From NCBI GenBank assembly GCA_016840945.1, contig JAEORJ010000040.1, forward strand, positions 1-30,217: 30,217 nt of DNA. Reading direction: 5' to 3'. The translations under genes and the position numbers were made by a program. Positions 9,191 through 20,800 of this stretch are shown piece after piece. This DNA comes from Candidatus Gerdarchaeota archaeon (GTDB lineage: Archaea > Asgardarchaeota > Heimdallarchaeia > JABLTI01). Every line of letters starts with the position of its first letter. Positions within the stretch are counted from its first letter, which is position 1. The notes under the pieces were generated by a model. The model saw only the letters and a program-made list of their open reading frames with translations, was not told the DNA's origin and searched no databases.

Positions 9191-9888
9191 TTCTCAATCA
9201 CTTCTTTCTCATCATTTTTTTTCTTTAGAATAAAGCCATCTTTTGCTAGTTTTACTCTTAAACCAATTGAAATAATCATAAAGATTAGCACAAAAACAAT
9301 CAAACTGATTACAATAGATTCTGGCGAAAATCTAAATGTGTAATTTAGAAATAACGCATCTAGAAGCATTACAAACAAACTGAGACCAATCGCAGTAGTA
9401 ACTCTTTCTAAAAAGGTTAATTTTTCATCTAATTCTGGATAGATCACTGAAGTCAAAGCCCAACCTGTTATAAATAACATAAAAATACAAACAACAACAT
9501 ATCGCAGATAAAATAGAAAACCTGTTCGAACATCAATTAATATTAATGTCAATGCTAAGCTCATAAAAGCTATTGTTAACCAAAACTCATACGCGTAAAA
9601 ATTCCTAGCAAAAAAATAATCACGTATTTTTTTAGGTGGTTTAACAGGATCTATTGGAGGTTCTCTTAAAATAAGTTCATTATTCCGCTCTAAATCTTTA
9701 ACAACTTGAATAATATTTTCCTGTGGATGTCCTTTTTTTTCTGAAATAATTTTAACAAGGCTTCTAACATCAAATGGTTTTTGTGTTTTCAAGACAGCAA
9801 TAATTTCTTCTTTTATTGCTGAAGCTTCTAGATCTTGGGAGTGTTTCTCCTTAAATCTTTGTTTTTTCACCTCATTCTTATTGGACAT
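9187..9888 (-). CDS. Winged-helix-like domain fused to DUF1616-type membrane domain
   Basis: This is the first gene of the minus-strand operon, 233 residues. Residues 20-75 look like a cytoplasmic winged-helix fold (EIIAVLKTQKPFDVRSLVKIISEKKG ... ERNNELILREPP). Then come four membrane helices at about 95-220. The stretch LRYVVVCIFMLFITGWALTSVIYPELDEKLTFLERVTTAIGLSL matches the pattern I know from the N-terminal membrane half of archaeal DUF1616 proteins (LR, FLPGY, LFP, ERIALSFGLSL). The usual outer domain is missing here, and a candidate for it is the gene at 8063-8668. GAGGTG upstream of ATG 9888 is a good SD. No biochemical role is established for the family. Confidence 0.68.
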   Translation of the reverse strand: MSNKNEVKKQRFKEKHSQDLEASAIKEEIIAVLKTQKPFDVRSLVKIISEKKGHPQENIIQVVKDLERNNELILREPPIDPVKPPKKIRDYFFARNFYAYEFWLTIAFMSLALTLILIDVRTGFLFYLRYVVVCIFMLFITGWALTSVIYPELDEKLTFLERVTTAIGLSLFVMLLDALFLNYTFRFSPESIVISLIVFVLIFMIISIGLRVKLAKDGFILKKKNDEKEVIEK

Positions 9889-10178
9889 TTAACACACCTC
9901 TTTCATTCAGTGATATCAATTTAACAAATAATCAACTTTTTCTATATTATTGCTAGTTATGAGCAATTGAAGTTTTTTAATTTTTTTTGGTTTGCTTATT
10001 AATATATATATAGTATTCGCTGTTAAATAACCAATTATGCAATTCCATTCTTGACAAAATTTCATCCTATACATTAAATTTCTTAATTTTACCGTAAAAA
10101 CAAGATACCCTTTTGTAAAATCGGTTTTGTTTCTAAAATGCACTTGAGTTAATCAGTGTTAAAACAGGAGATACTACA
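9889..10178. promoter_or_regulatory. Divergent intergenic region with central TATA-like tract
   Basis: This gap separates the minus-strand DUF1616 operon from the plus-strand carboxyltransferase/synthase operon, so it should hold promoters for both. An AT tract at 9998-10012 (ATTAATATATATATA) is close to an archaeal TATA box on either strand. A start 25 bases downstream would give leaders of roughly 140 bases (plus) and 85 bases (minus). A 75-codon minus-strand reading frame crosses the gap but starts with GTG without an SD and looks non-coding. I see no strong operator palindrome. Confidence 0.4.
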
Positions 10179-11780
10179 ATGAATATGAAGTCTGAGTTAT
10201 CAGAGAAATCTGAGATTTTAGAGAGGAAAGATTCTACTAATAAGAAAATTACTAAATTAATTGAGAAAAAAGAAGAAGCCCTTCAAGCTGGTGGCGAAGT
10301 AGCTATTACTAAACAGATTGAGAAAGGGAAATTAACTGCTCGTCAAAGGATTGATCTTTTACTTGATCCTGGAACCTTCGTCGAAACAAATATGTTCGTA
10401 AGGCATAATTGTAATAATTTTGATTTGGACGAAAAGAAATATTTCACAGATGGTGTTATAACAGGTTTTGGACAAGTTAATGGGCGACTAGTTTACGTTT
10501 ATAGCCAGGATTTTACAATTTTAGGTGGTAGTTTGGGAGAAGCTCATGCTAAAAAGGTCACTCAAATAATGGATCAAGCTGTTCAAAATGGTGCTCCAGT
10601 AATAGGATTTAATGATTCTGGTGGGGCACGAATTCAAGAAGGTGCAAATTCATTAGCAGGTTATGGTGACATCTTTATTCGAAACGTTCGCGCTTCAGGT
10701 ATAATACCTCAGATTTCATGTATAGTCGGCCCTTCCGCTGGTGGGGCTGTCTATTCCCCGGCTCTAACAGATTTTATTGTCATGACCGAAGACACATCCT
10801 ATATGTTTGTAACCGGTCCGGCAGTAGTGAAGGCAGTCACAGGAGAAGAAGCAACTTTTGAGGAGTTGGGTGGAGCATCTACCCATAGCTCTAATTCGGG
10901 AATCGCCCACTTGGTTGGTTCAGACGAACTTGAATCAATTGAGTTGATAAAGTCTCTTCTCTCCTTTTTGCCTTCAAATAATCTTGAAGATCCACCAATG
11001 AAAGAGGTTTCAACTGTCACAGGATTTAATATAGAGGAGTTAAATGAAATAATCCCAGATGATCCCCAAGAACCTTATGATATGCGAGAAATCATTCTAA
11101 GAATCATCGATAAAGGTAATTTTCTTGAAATTCAAAAGAAATGGGCTCAGAATATCATAATTGGATTTGGTCGGTTAAATGGCTACCCAGTAGGTATTGT
11201 TGCCAATCAACCAAGCATTTTGGCTGGAGCATTAGATATTAATGCTTCTACAAAAGCTGCTAGATTCATACGATTCTGTGATGCATTCAATATTCCAATA
11301 ATTACCTTTGTAGATGTTCCTGGATTTTTACCTGGTTTAACACAAGAACATAATGGTATAATTAAGCATGGTGCTAAGTTAATTTACGCTTATGCAGAAG
11401 CTTCAGTACCTAAATTGACTGTTATTACTAGAAAAGCTTATGGGGGAGCTTACATAGTTATGGGTTCAAAACACTTAGCAAATGATATTAATTTTGCTTG
11501 GCCAACAGCTGAGATAGCTGTCATGGGATCAGAAGGAGCAGTACAAATTCTATACAGACGAGAATTGGATAAAGCAGAAGATAAAGAAGAATTATTGGAA
11601 GAACTCAAATTACAATATGCTGAAGAATTCAATAATCCATATTTGGCTGCTGAGAAAGGTTACATTGATGATGTTATTTTACCCAGTGAAACTCGCCAAA
11701 AACTCATTGCTTCTTTATGGCCTCTTTTAAGAAAGAGAGAAAGGCGTTTAAATAAAAAACATGGAAATGTTCCACTTTAG
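10179..11780 (+). CDS. Acyl-CoA carboxylase carboxyltransferase subunit (biotin-dependent; acetyl-CoA type predicted)
   Basis: This 533-residue protein is the PccB/MmdA/AccB-type carboxyltransferase, which moves CO2 from carboxybiotin to an acyl-CoA. The N-terminal crotonase half has GFNDSGGARIQEG (143-155) and GPSAGGAVYSPAL (184-196), whose glycines form an oxyanion hole. The C-terminal half has DVPGFLPGLTQEHNGII (379-395) and RKAYGGAYIVMGSKHL (418-433). The position that is Asp422 in Streptomyces PccB and Ile in acetyl-CoA-preferring AccB is Ile426 here, which predicts malonyl-CoA as product. Start ATG 10179 has the SD AGGAG at 10166-10170. The giant synthase starts 25 bases downstream, so it likely receives the malonyl-CoA. 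Alternative: methylmalonyl-CoA decarboxylase alpha or propionyl-CoA carboxylase. No biotin carboxylase or biotin carrier is nearby. Confidence 0.92.
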   Translation: MNMKSELSEKSEILERKDSTNKKITKLIEKKEEALQAGGEVAITKQIEKGKLTARQRIDLLLDPGTFVETNMFVRHNCNNFDLDEKKYFTDGVITGFGQVNGRLVYVYSQDFTILGGSLGEAHAKKVTQIMDQAVQNGAPVIGFNDSGGARIQEGANSLAGYGDIFIRNVRASGIIPQISCIVGPSAGGAVYSPALTDFIVMTEDTSYMFVTGPAVVKAVTGEEATFEELGGASTHSSNSGIAHLVGSDELESIELIKSLLSFLPSNNLEDPPMKEVSTVTGFNIEELNEIIPDDPQEPYDMREIILRIIDKGNFLEIQKKWAQNIIIGFGRLNGYPVGIVANQPSILAGALDINASTKAARFIRFCDAFNIPIITFVDVPGFLPGLTQEHNGIIKHGAKLIYAYAEASVPKLTVITRKAYGGAYIVMGSKHLANDINFAWPTAEIAVMGSEGAVQILYRRELDKAEDKEELLEELKLQYAEEFNNPYLAAEKGYIDDVILPSETRQKLIASLWPLLRKRERRLNKKHGNVPL

Positions 11781-11805
11781 CTTCTTTTATAGCAGGTGAT
11801 AGTAA

Positions 11806-14800
11806 ATGAAAAGAGAATACACTTTTGACAATATCCTAAAAACGAAAAAACCAATTTTCGCTTATAATCCTCCAGGGTTATTAAAAGTCGATTTAATTCA
11901 AGCAGTAATAGCAGCTGGTGGTGTTGGTTTAATTGATTTAGAGAGATTAAGTTTACCTGAATCTGAGCAGCTAATAAGAAAATGCTACCAAGATTTACTA
12001 GGATTATGGGGAGTTAGAATTGCTTCGGAAGATCAATTAAAGCTACTAATGGAATTACATAATTATAATTTTCCAGTTTTAGTAATTCTTTCGGATGTTC
12101 AATTAAGCAAAAAGACAATTAATCAATTGAAAGAAAGACCTTTCATTGTATTAGCTGAAGTGACAACCTTAGAGGAAGCTTACAATCAAAAATGGGTGGA
12201 TGTTTATCTAGTAAAAGGAAATGAAGCAGCAGGGAGAGTTGGTGATGAAACATCTTTTATTTTAAGCCAACAATTTGCTGATGCTGGATTACCTTTTATT
12301 GTCCAAGGAGGTATTGGATTATATACTGCTCCTGCAGTATTTGGTGTTGGAGCTAAAGGTGTAGTTCTTGATTCACAATTATATCTAACAAAAGAGTCAC
12401 CATTACCTCAGAAATGGAAAGAATGGTTGTCAAAATTAGATGCTACAGATTCAAAAATCCTAGGTACTTCAACTAAGTGGAATTATCGCGTTTATGCAAA
12501 ATTAGGTACTAAAATTGTTAAAAGAATTATCGAGGAAGAAAAGGAGCTTTTACCTCTTTCAATAGAAGAGAGAAGCTCAACATTTAAAGATAAAATTTTA
12601 TCACACAGAGAAATGTTTGATAGCAAAGATTTAACTGAATCATTATTACCATTAGGACAAGATATTGCCTTTGCGAAAACTCTAACTGAAAAATTTCCCA
12701 CTGTAAAAGAAATAATTGACGGAATTATTAATCAGATAAAACAACAAATCATTTTTGCAAAAACTCACTATCCTTTTAGTGAAAAATCTGAGTTCGCTAA
12801 TGAATTAGGTATTAAATATCCTATTGCTCAAGGCCCAATGGCTAATGTTTCAGAAAATCCATTATTTGCAAAAGAAATAGCTAAAAATGGTGCCTTACCA
12901 TTTCTAGCATTAGGATCATTATTTGAAAATCAAACCCTAAAATTGATTAGAGAAACCCAAAAAGAATTAACAAGTAAACCTTTTGGTTGTGGAATCATAG
13001 GTTTAGAGGCAAATAAAAAAGCACGTGATGTGCATCTAAAACTATTACAAGAGTTAAAACCACCTTTTGTAGTTGTTGCTGCTGGAACAATTGAACAAGC
13101 TAAAGAAGTGATGAATTATAATATTAAGACATTTTTACACACTCCTTCAGCAGCAATTTTCAAAGAAGCAATTGAAACCAAGGTTGATTATTTAGTTTTA
13201 GAAGGGATGGAATGTGGAGGCCATATCGGTGTTTTAACAAGTTTCGTTCTCTGGGAACTTTCATTATATGAAATAGCTAAATTACGTGCAGTTCTACAAA
13301 AAGAAAAACGAAAAGTAAAGATTGCTTTTGCTGGTGGGATTGGTGATCGTTATTCAGCAGCAATGGTAGGAGTGATAGCTTCTGCTATACCTGATTTAAC
13401 TATGAGTTTAATGTGGGTAGGATCTGCTTATATAACAGTCAAAGAAATCGTTGAAACTCAAGCAATTAAACCTCTTTATCAACAATTAGCTCTAGATGCT
13501 AAAGAAACACGTGTTTTAGGCGAGACCGTTAACACAAGAGCACGATCGATTCCGACACCATTTACTGAAATAATAGTGCAACATGAATTGGATCGATTAA
13601 AAGAAGGTATGGGGTTATCTGAACGAAAACATCTTTTCGAGCGAGATAACTTAGGCGCAACACGAATAGCTGCATTAGGTCAAATATGGAATCCTAATGG
13701 GGAGGATGATAAACCAAATCGATTCATGTCTATTGATGAGAAAGGCCAATTTGAAAAAGGGAATTATCTTATAGGCCAAATTGTAGCTAGTTTGAGAAGT
13801 GTAAGAACTATTGAAAATCTTCATCAAGAATTAGTAGCATTATCACAAGGTGTTATTGAAAAGAAAAGTCATGAAATTATTAGCAATTTAGATGAAATAA
13901 ATGATTTAATGACAAATGAACAGAGAAATGAACAACCAACTTTAGAGATTACTAATCCACTTCGTGTAAATCAACATTTTGAAATTGAAGGAGAAGGAGT
14001 TGCAATAGTTGGCTTAGGTGGAGTGTTTCCTGATGCTCTAAATATATCAGATTTTTGGAGAAATATCATCAACAAAGTATATTCAATAAAAGAAATATCT
14101 CAAGAGCGTTGGGGAAGTGATATCAAAATTTTCTATAGCGAAGATAAAAATATCCCTGATAAAACTTATTGTAAGATTGCTGCTACAATTGATAATTTTA
14201 AATTTAATTCTCTCGAGTTTAAAATACCACCACAAATGGCAATCTCAATTGATAGAGTACAAAAAATCGCTTTAGTTGCTGCTAAGGAAGCTCTAGCTGA
14301 TGCTGGGTTATTAGGTGATGAAGTTGATAATACTCGTACCGCTGTTATCGTAGGTAATAGCATGGGTGGTGAAAGTAGGATTGAACATACTCGAAAAGTC
14401 TATATCCCAGAATTTATCGCTACAGTTGAAAGCAGCCAAGAATTTGCTAAAATTGATCGCAATATCTGGTCAAGAATAAAAGAGCAAATAATCACTGATT
14501 ATGATAAACGGTTGTTGCCAATTAATGAGGATTCTATGCCAGGAGAATTATCCAATGTTATCTCTGGTAGGATAGCTAATATTTTCAATCTTAGAGGTAA
14601 AAATATGACAACTGATGCTGCTTGTGCATCAAGCTTAGCAGCATTAAATGTAGCAGTTAAAGGATTACTTGATAACGAATGTGATGTAGCTTTATGTGGT
14701 GGAGCTGATTGTTCACTAGATCCTACTACTTTTGTTAAATTTTCAAAAATAGGTGCATTATCAGCAGATGGTTCTTTCCCCTTTGATAAACGAGCAGGTG

Positions 14801-17800
14801 GTTTTGTTATGGGTGAAGGAGCAGGTTTCATTGTTTTAAAACGATTATCCGATGCAATAAAGACCGGCGAAAAAATATACGCTGTTATTCGAGGTTTAGG
14901 AGCATCTTCTGATGGGAAAGGAAAAGGAATAACAGCACCAAATCCATTAGGACAAAAATTAGCAGTTGAACGAGCATTAGAACAGGCAAAATTAACACTT
15001 AAAGATATACAATTAATTGAAGCTCATGGGACAAGCACAAAAGTTGGTGATGTTGTTGAATTAGAGGTATTAAATTCATTGGGAAAAGATATACCAAAAC
15101 ATTCAATCGCAATAGGTTCTATAAAAAGCCAAATTGGTCACTTGAAAAGTGCTGCTGGAATAGCATCAATAATAAAAGCTGCTTTAGCATTACATCATAA
15201 AATACTTCCACCATCAATTAATTTTGACACTCCTAATCCTAATATAGAGTGGCAGAATTCACCCTATTACGTTAATACTGAACTTAAAGATTGGCAAAAA
15301 TCAACCAAACAACCACGTTTTGTTGGTGTTTCATCCTTTGGTTTCGGAGGTACAAATTACCATACAATATTAGAGGAGTATGTTCCAAATCAAACTAAGG
15401 GGCATTTACCTCGAGTAATGACACCAGAAGAAATCAGTGAAATAATGAATAACTTAGGATCATTATCTATTGTACCAACCACTAAAGAAATGATATTTGA
15501 TTCAGAAGCATGGAAAAACTACATTGCAACCAACCTTTCTCTTGAAACAGAACCAATTTTCTTTGGAGCTGATACAAAAGAAAAATTGCAAACACAAATG
15601 TTGGAGTTTGTTAAAGCTATTCCAAGTAATAATTTTGAAGTGCAAGGAACAGGTAAGCGCATAAGAGAATTATGTTATGAATCACTTTCAGAAATTAAAA
15701 AAGATAACAAAATTGGTATTGTGTGCAAATCCTTCGCTGAATTAGATCAATTAATAAAAGGAGCATTGGATGGATTAGAGAACAAATCAAAAAGATTGCT
15801 TCTTAGGAATAAGGGTATTTTTTATAGTGATGATTTTAAAGTCAATAAGATAGCTTTTCTTTTTCCAGGACAAGGAAGTCAATATGTTAGAATGGGGAAG
15901 GAATTATATGATAAGTATCAGATTGTTAGGGATACTTTCCATGAAGCTGATATTATTACCATGGAACTGATGAACTTCAAAATAACTGAAGCAATTTTTG
16001 CTTTAGGTAAAAGTGATGAAGAAGCAAATGAAGCTCTCAGACAAACCGAGATTACTCAACCAGCTATTTTTGTTGTTAATATTGCTATATTTCGATTGCT
16101 TCAATCATATGGCATCAAACCAGATTTCGTTGCTGGTCATAGTTTAGGAGAATATTCTGCTCTTGTTGCATCAGGTATTTTAAGTTTTAGAGATGGTTTA
16201 CGAGCAGTTATCCCACGTGGACAAGCAATGGCTAAATTTGACACTAAAGACAAAGGTATCATGGCTTCAGTAGCAGCAGGTTTTGATGAAGTAGATAAGA
16301 TATTAGCTCAGGTAGATGGTTATGTAATTGCTGCTAATAAAAACTCCCACAGCCAAACAGTTATTTCAGGTGCAACAATAGCTGTGAAAAAAGCAATGGA
16401 ATTGTTCACCGCGAAGGGAATAAACGTTGTACCAATTCCTGTTTCAGCTGCATTTCATTCTCAGATCGTTGCTCCAGCAGTATCCGATTTACGTGTATCC
16501 TTGGAAAAATTAACATATAATAAAATGGAAATTCCCATTTCTAGTAATGTTACAGGTGATATATATCCTGAAACTAGAGAAGAAATCATTGCATTATTGT
16601 GTGAGCAAATTGCTTCTCCAGTAGAATGGGTAAAACAAATAGAAAACATGTATGAAAATTATGGCGTTAGAACATTCATAGAAGTAGGGCCAAAATATGT
16701 GCTAACGAGTTTTGCTAAAGGCATTCTAGAAAATAAAGATGATATCCTCACTTTAGCATCTAACCATCCAAAAAGAGGTGAATTACAACACTTCTCAGAG
16801 GTTCTAACAGCATTGAGTGTTTTTAGTTATGCAGTTCAATATCCTAAATTAGATGATAATATCTTTGCTGACACGTTCTTATCACCAACTAAGCAATTCT
16901 ATAAAGAAAGAATAGTTGCTATTGAAATACCTACACCAATTAGCGAACAAATAAGAATTGATTCAAATTCACCATTTAGTTCACTTATTGATGGCGAGTT
17001 AGGGAGCATAATTACTGATCCTAATTTTAATGATTATCTTGAGCTACAAAAACCAGCTATTAGTGCATTTCTAAAGGCTGGTTTTGAAACCTATCGAGAT
17101 AAAATTGCTACTGCGATGAAAACTCATGATAGATTCGAAAAATTAGGATTAACAACAGAATCAATAGGTGTAAGTGGTATATCATTAGGGTTACCTGGAA
17201 AGAAACGGTCTGTTTTTGATCCAAACAATTTTGATGATATCTTAGCTGGTGAGAACTTTATCGAAGAGATACCAGAAACCATTCGAGATAAAATGGTTGA
17301 CAAGAATATTGTTAGATTGGTTAAAGATGCAATTAAAGGAGCTCAATTCCAAACAATAACTGATGCTGCAGAAGTGATTAAATTAGCAGCACAAAAAGGA
17401 AAATTCAATCTAGCAGAAGAATATGGTGTAGATGCAGATTTTGTTGAAATATTGGATATCACATTTCAATTAGCATTTGCAGCTGGTATTGAAGCATTGC
17501 GAGATGCGGGTATACCCTTAATGCCTTTAAAGGTGCAAACCTCTGTAGGAAAAGAAATAACAAAAGGATGGGCTTTGCCAGAACCTTTGAGAGATGAAAC
17601 TGGAATTGTTTTTGCCTCAGCTTTTCCAGCATATAGTAATTTAATTTCTACAATTTCTCAATACTTGACTGATAAATTTGAGAATAAACATCAACAAGAA
17701 ATAATGAGTATTTTCAATGATTTGATTTCACAAATTAAAGATCCTTCAGCAAAGCAAAAAATCGAACAATGGTTAGAGCACAATAAAGCAGATCTGGAAT

Positions 17801-20800
17801 CAAACAAAGACTCACAATTTGAATTCAGTCGTAAGTTCCTATTCGAGGTTCTATCAATGGGTCATTCACAATTTGCTCAATTCATTCGAGCAAGAGGACC
17901 CAATACGCAAGTTAATGCTGCTTGTTCATCCACAACACAAGCAATTTCAATTGCAGAAGATTGGATTCGAACAGGTAGATGTAAACGAGTAATAGTAGTA
18001 GCTGCTGATGATGTTACTAATGAGCAAATGCTTGAATGGATTGGCTCAGGATTTCTTGCTGTAGGTGCAGCAACAACAAAAGCTGATGTGAAAGAAGCTG
18101 CTTTACCATTTGATAAAAGACGACATGGCATGATTATCGGAATGGGTGCAGTAGGGATTGTACTTGAATCTGAACAAGCAATCAAAGAACGTGGTGTCAA
18201 ACCAATAGTCGATCTGCTTGGCACTCATATAGTAAATTCTGCTTTTCATGGTACAAGATTAGATAGAGATCATATATCATCACAAATGAACGAGTTCATA
18301 ACCACTATTGAGAAACGATTTGGCTTAAATAGAAATGAAATTGCTAAGCAATTAGTTTTTGTTAGTCATGAAACTTATACTCCTGCAAGAGGTGGTAGTG
18401 CTTCAGCAGAAATAGATGCTTTACGTAAAACATTTGGAACCGGTATTGATAATATAATTATTGCCAATACCAAAGGATTTACAGGCCATGCGATGGGAGC
18501 GGGAATTGAGGACGCTGTAGCAATTAAGATTTTAGAAAAAGGAATTGTTCCACCAGTTGCCAATTGGAAAGAAGAGGACCCTGAATTAGGGCATCTAAAC
18601 CTCTCTAAAGGTGGACCAGCAAATGTGAAATATGCTTTACGTTTTGCTGCTGGATTTGGTTCGCAATTAACTTTAGCACTTTTCAGATTGAATACCAAAG
18701 ATAATAGGTTTACTTCACAAGCTTATGAGGATTGGTTACATTCACTTGGCGGTTCAAGAGGTACTTTAGAAGTTGTCAATAAAACACTACGTTTGAATGA
18801 GGACACCTCAATAATTAGTAAAGCTAAAACAAGTAGTTCAATCAGTCAACCTAGTGCTATTACTGCTGATACTCAGATAGTAAAAGTCATTGTTGATTTA
18901 ATCTCAGAAAAAACAGGTTATCCTGTTGATATGATTGAACCTAATATGCGCTTGGAAGAAGATTTAGGTATTGATACTGTGAAGCAAGCTGAGCTTTTTG
19001 GTTTACTTCGTAATAAATACAATCTCCCTCGAGAAGAAGGAGTTAGGATTCAAGATTATTATTCAGTAAACAAAATAGCTGAATATCTTTCATCCAAGAT
19101 GGGTAATGCTGGGGTTAAAAGTGTTGAACAACAAGTAAGTGCTTCGTTAACTACTGATTCTGATAAAGCTTTAATTATCAAACAGATTACTTCTTTGATC
19201 TCCGAAAAGACAGGTTATCCCGAAGAAATGGTTGAACCTGATATGGAATTAGAGGAAGACTTGGGTATTGATACCGTAAAGCAAGCTGAAATGTTTGGCA
19301 TCATTCGTTCAAAATGGGACTTACCTCGAGAGGAAGGAATTAGGATTCAAGATTATTCAACAGTAAATAAAATAGCAGATTATATCCAAAATAGAATTAG
19401 TACTTCAAAACCTACTTCTCAAGCAAAGACTGATTTGGGAGCTATTGATGAATCAATAAAAATCGTTCCAGCTCAAAGATCAATAGTAAAGATTATTGAT
19501 GCTCCACAGTTCCCGTCAGAAAAATTATCATTAGCAAATAAACATTTTATCATTGCTGGTGAGATATCTGATTTTACTAATGAGCTTATTCAGCTTCTAG
19601 AGAAAAAGAAAGTCATAATTAATTCAATAATTGATGTTAGAAAATTAAAAACAATTGATGCTCTAACAAAAGCAATCCCTCATGAAGCTATTGATGGATT
19701 ATTATTCATCGCACCTAAAACATCAAAGAATACTATACATGATTATTCACCTAAAGCATTCTTTGCACTCTGCAAAAATTGTAATTTCAACCAAAATCCT
19801 ACTATCTTTACTATAATTCCAGATCAACTATTATTTGGTTGGAATGATAAGAAAAGTAAACCCATTGTTGGTTCATTAACCGGTTTAACAAAAACAGTTG
19901 CCAGAGAATTTTCAGGTAGTAATATCAAAACAATCTCCTGTATAAAACCTGACCAAACAATGGGTGAATTACTTTTCAATGATGGCTTTATTGAAATAGC
20001 TTATGATGAAAAAGATCTGAGAAAAGCATTTATTGTACAACCAATGCCAATTGATAATACACCTTCTGAGAAATTTACACCTACAAAAGATGACTTAATC
20101 TTAATCACTGGCGGTGCACAAGGAATCACTCTCGAGATAACAAAAGAAATTGCGAATAATTATCATTCCAATCTTGCGCTAGTCGGAAGAACAATTTTGC
20201 CCAAAAACATTGATGAATTAATGTCTTATGATGATACACAATTAGCTTCACTTAAAGAAGAGCTAATCGAGAAGCTAAAATCTACAGATGAAAAAGTTAC
20301 CCCTGTTAAAATTGAAAAGGAATGGTCTAAGACTACCAAAGCTATAACAATTAAAAGAAATCTCTTGGAATTAGAGCAATTAGGTTCAAAAGTGAATTAC
20401 TATTCAGGTGATGTAGTTAACTCAGATAGAATGCAAGAAATCTTATCAAAGATTAGAAGCGATTTCAAGAGCGATATTACGGGATTTGTTCATGGCGCTG
20501 GATTAGAAATCTCCAAATTAATTGCTGATAAAAGTCAGGATGATTTCAATCTCATTTACGATGTAAAAGCAATTGGTTTTGATAATATTATCGAAAATGT
20601 TGATTTATCAAAACTTAATTTTGTAATTTGTTTTGGTTCAGTTGCAGGAAGATTTGGTAATGCTGGACAAACCGACTATTCTGCAGCTAATGATTATCTC
20701 GCAAAATACTGTTGGTATTTACGTTCTAAAGGTATTCGGGCAACAACAATTTGTTGGACTGCTTGGGCAGATATCGGTATGGCAACTCGAGGTTCGGTGT

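Noticed and set aside
9916..10143. 75-codon minus-strand reading frame between the two divergent operons
   Set aside because: GTG start without SD, no recognisable domain, and it would fill the only space for two promoters; it fits chance in AT-rich DNA.
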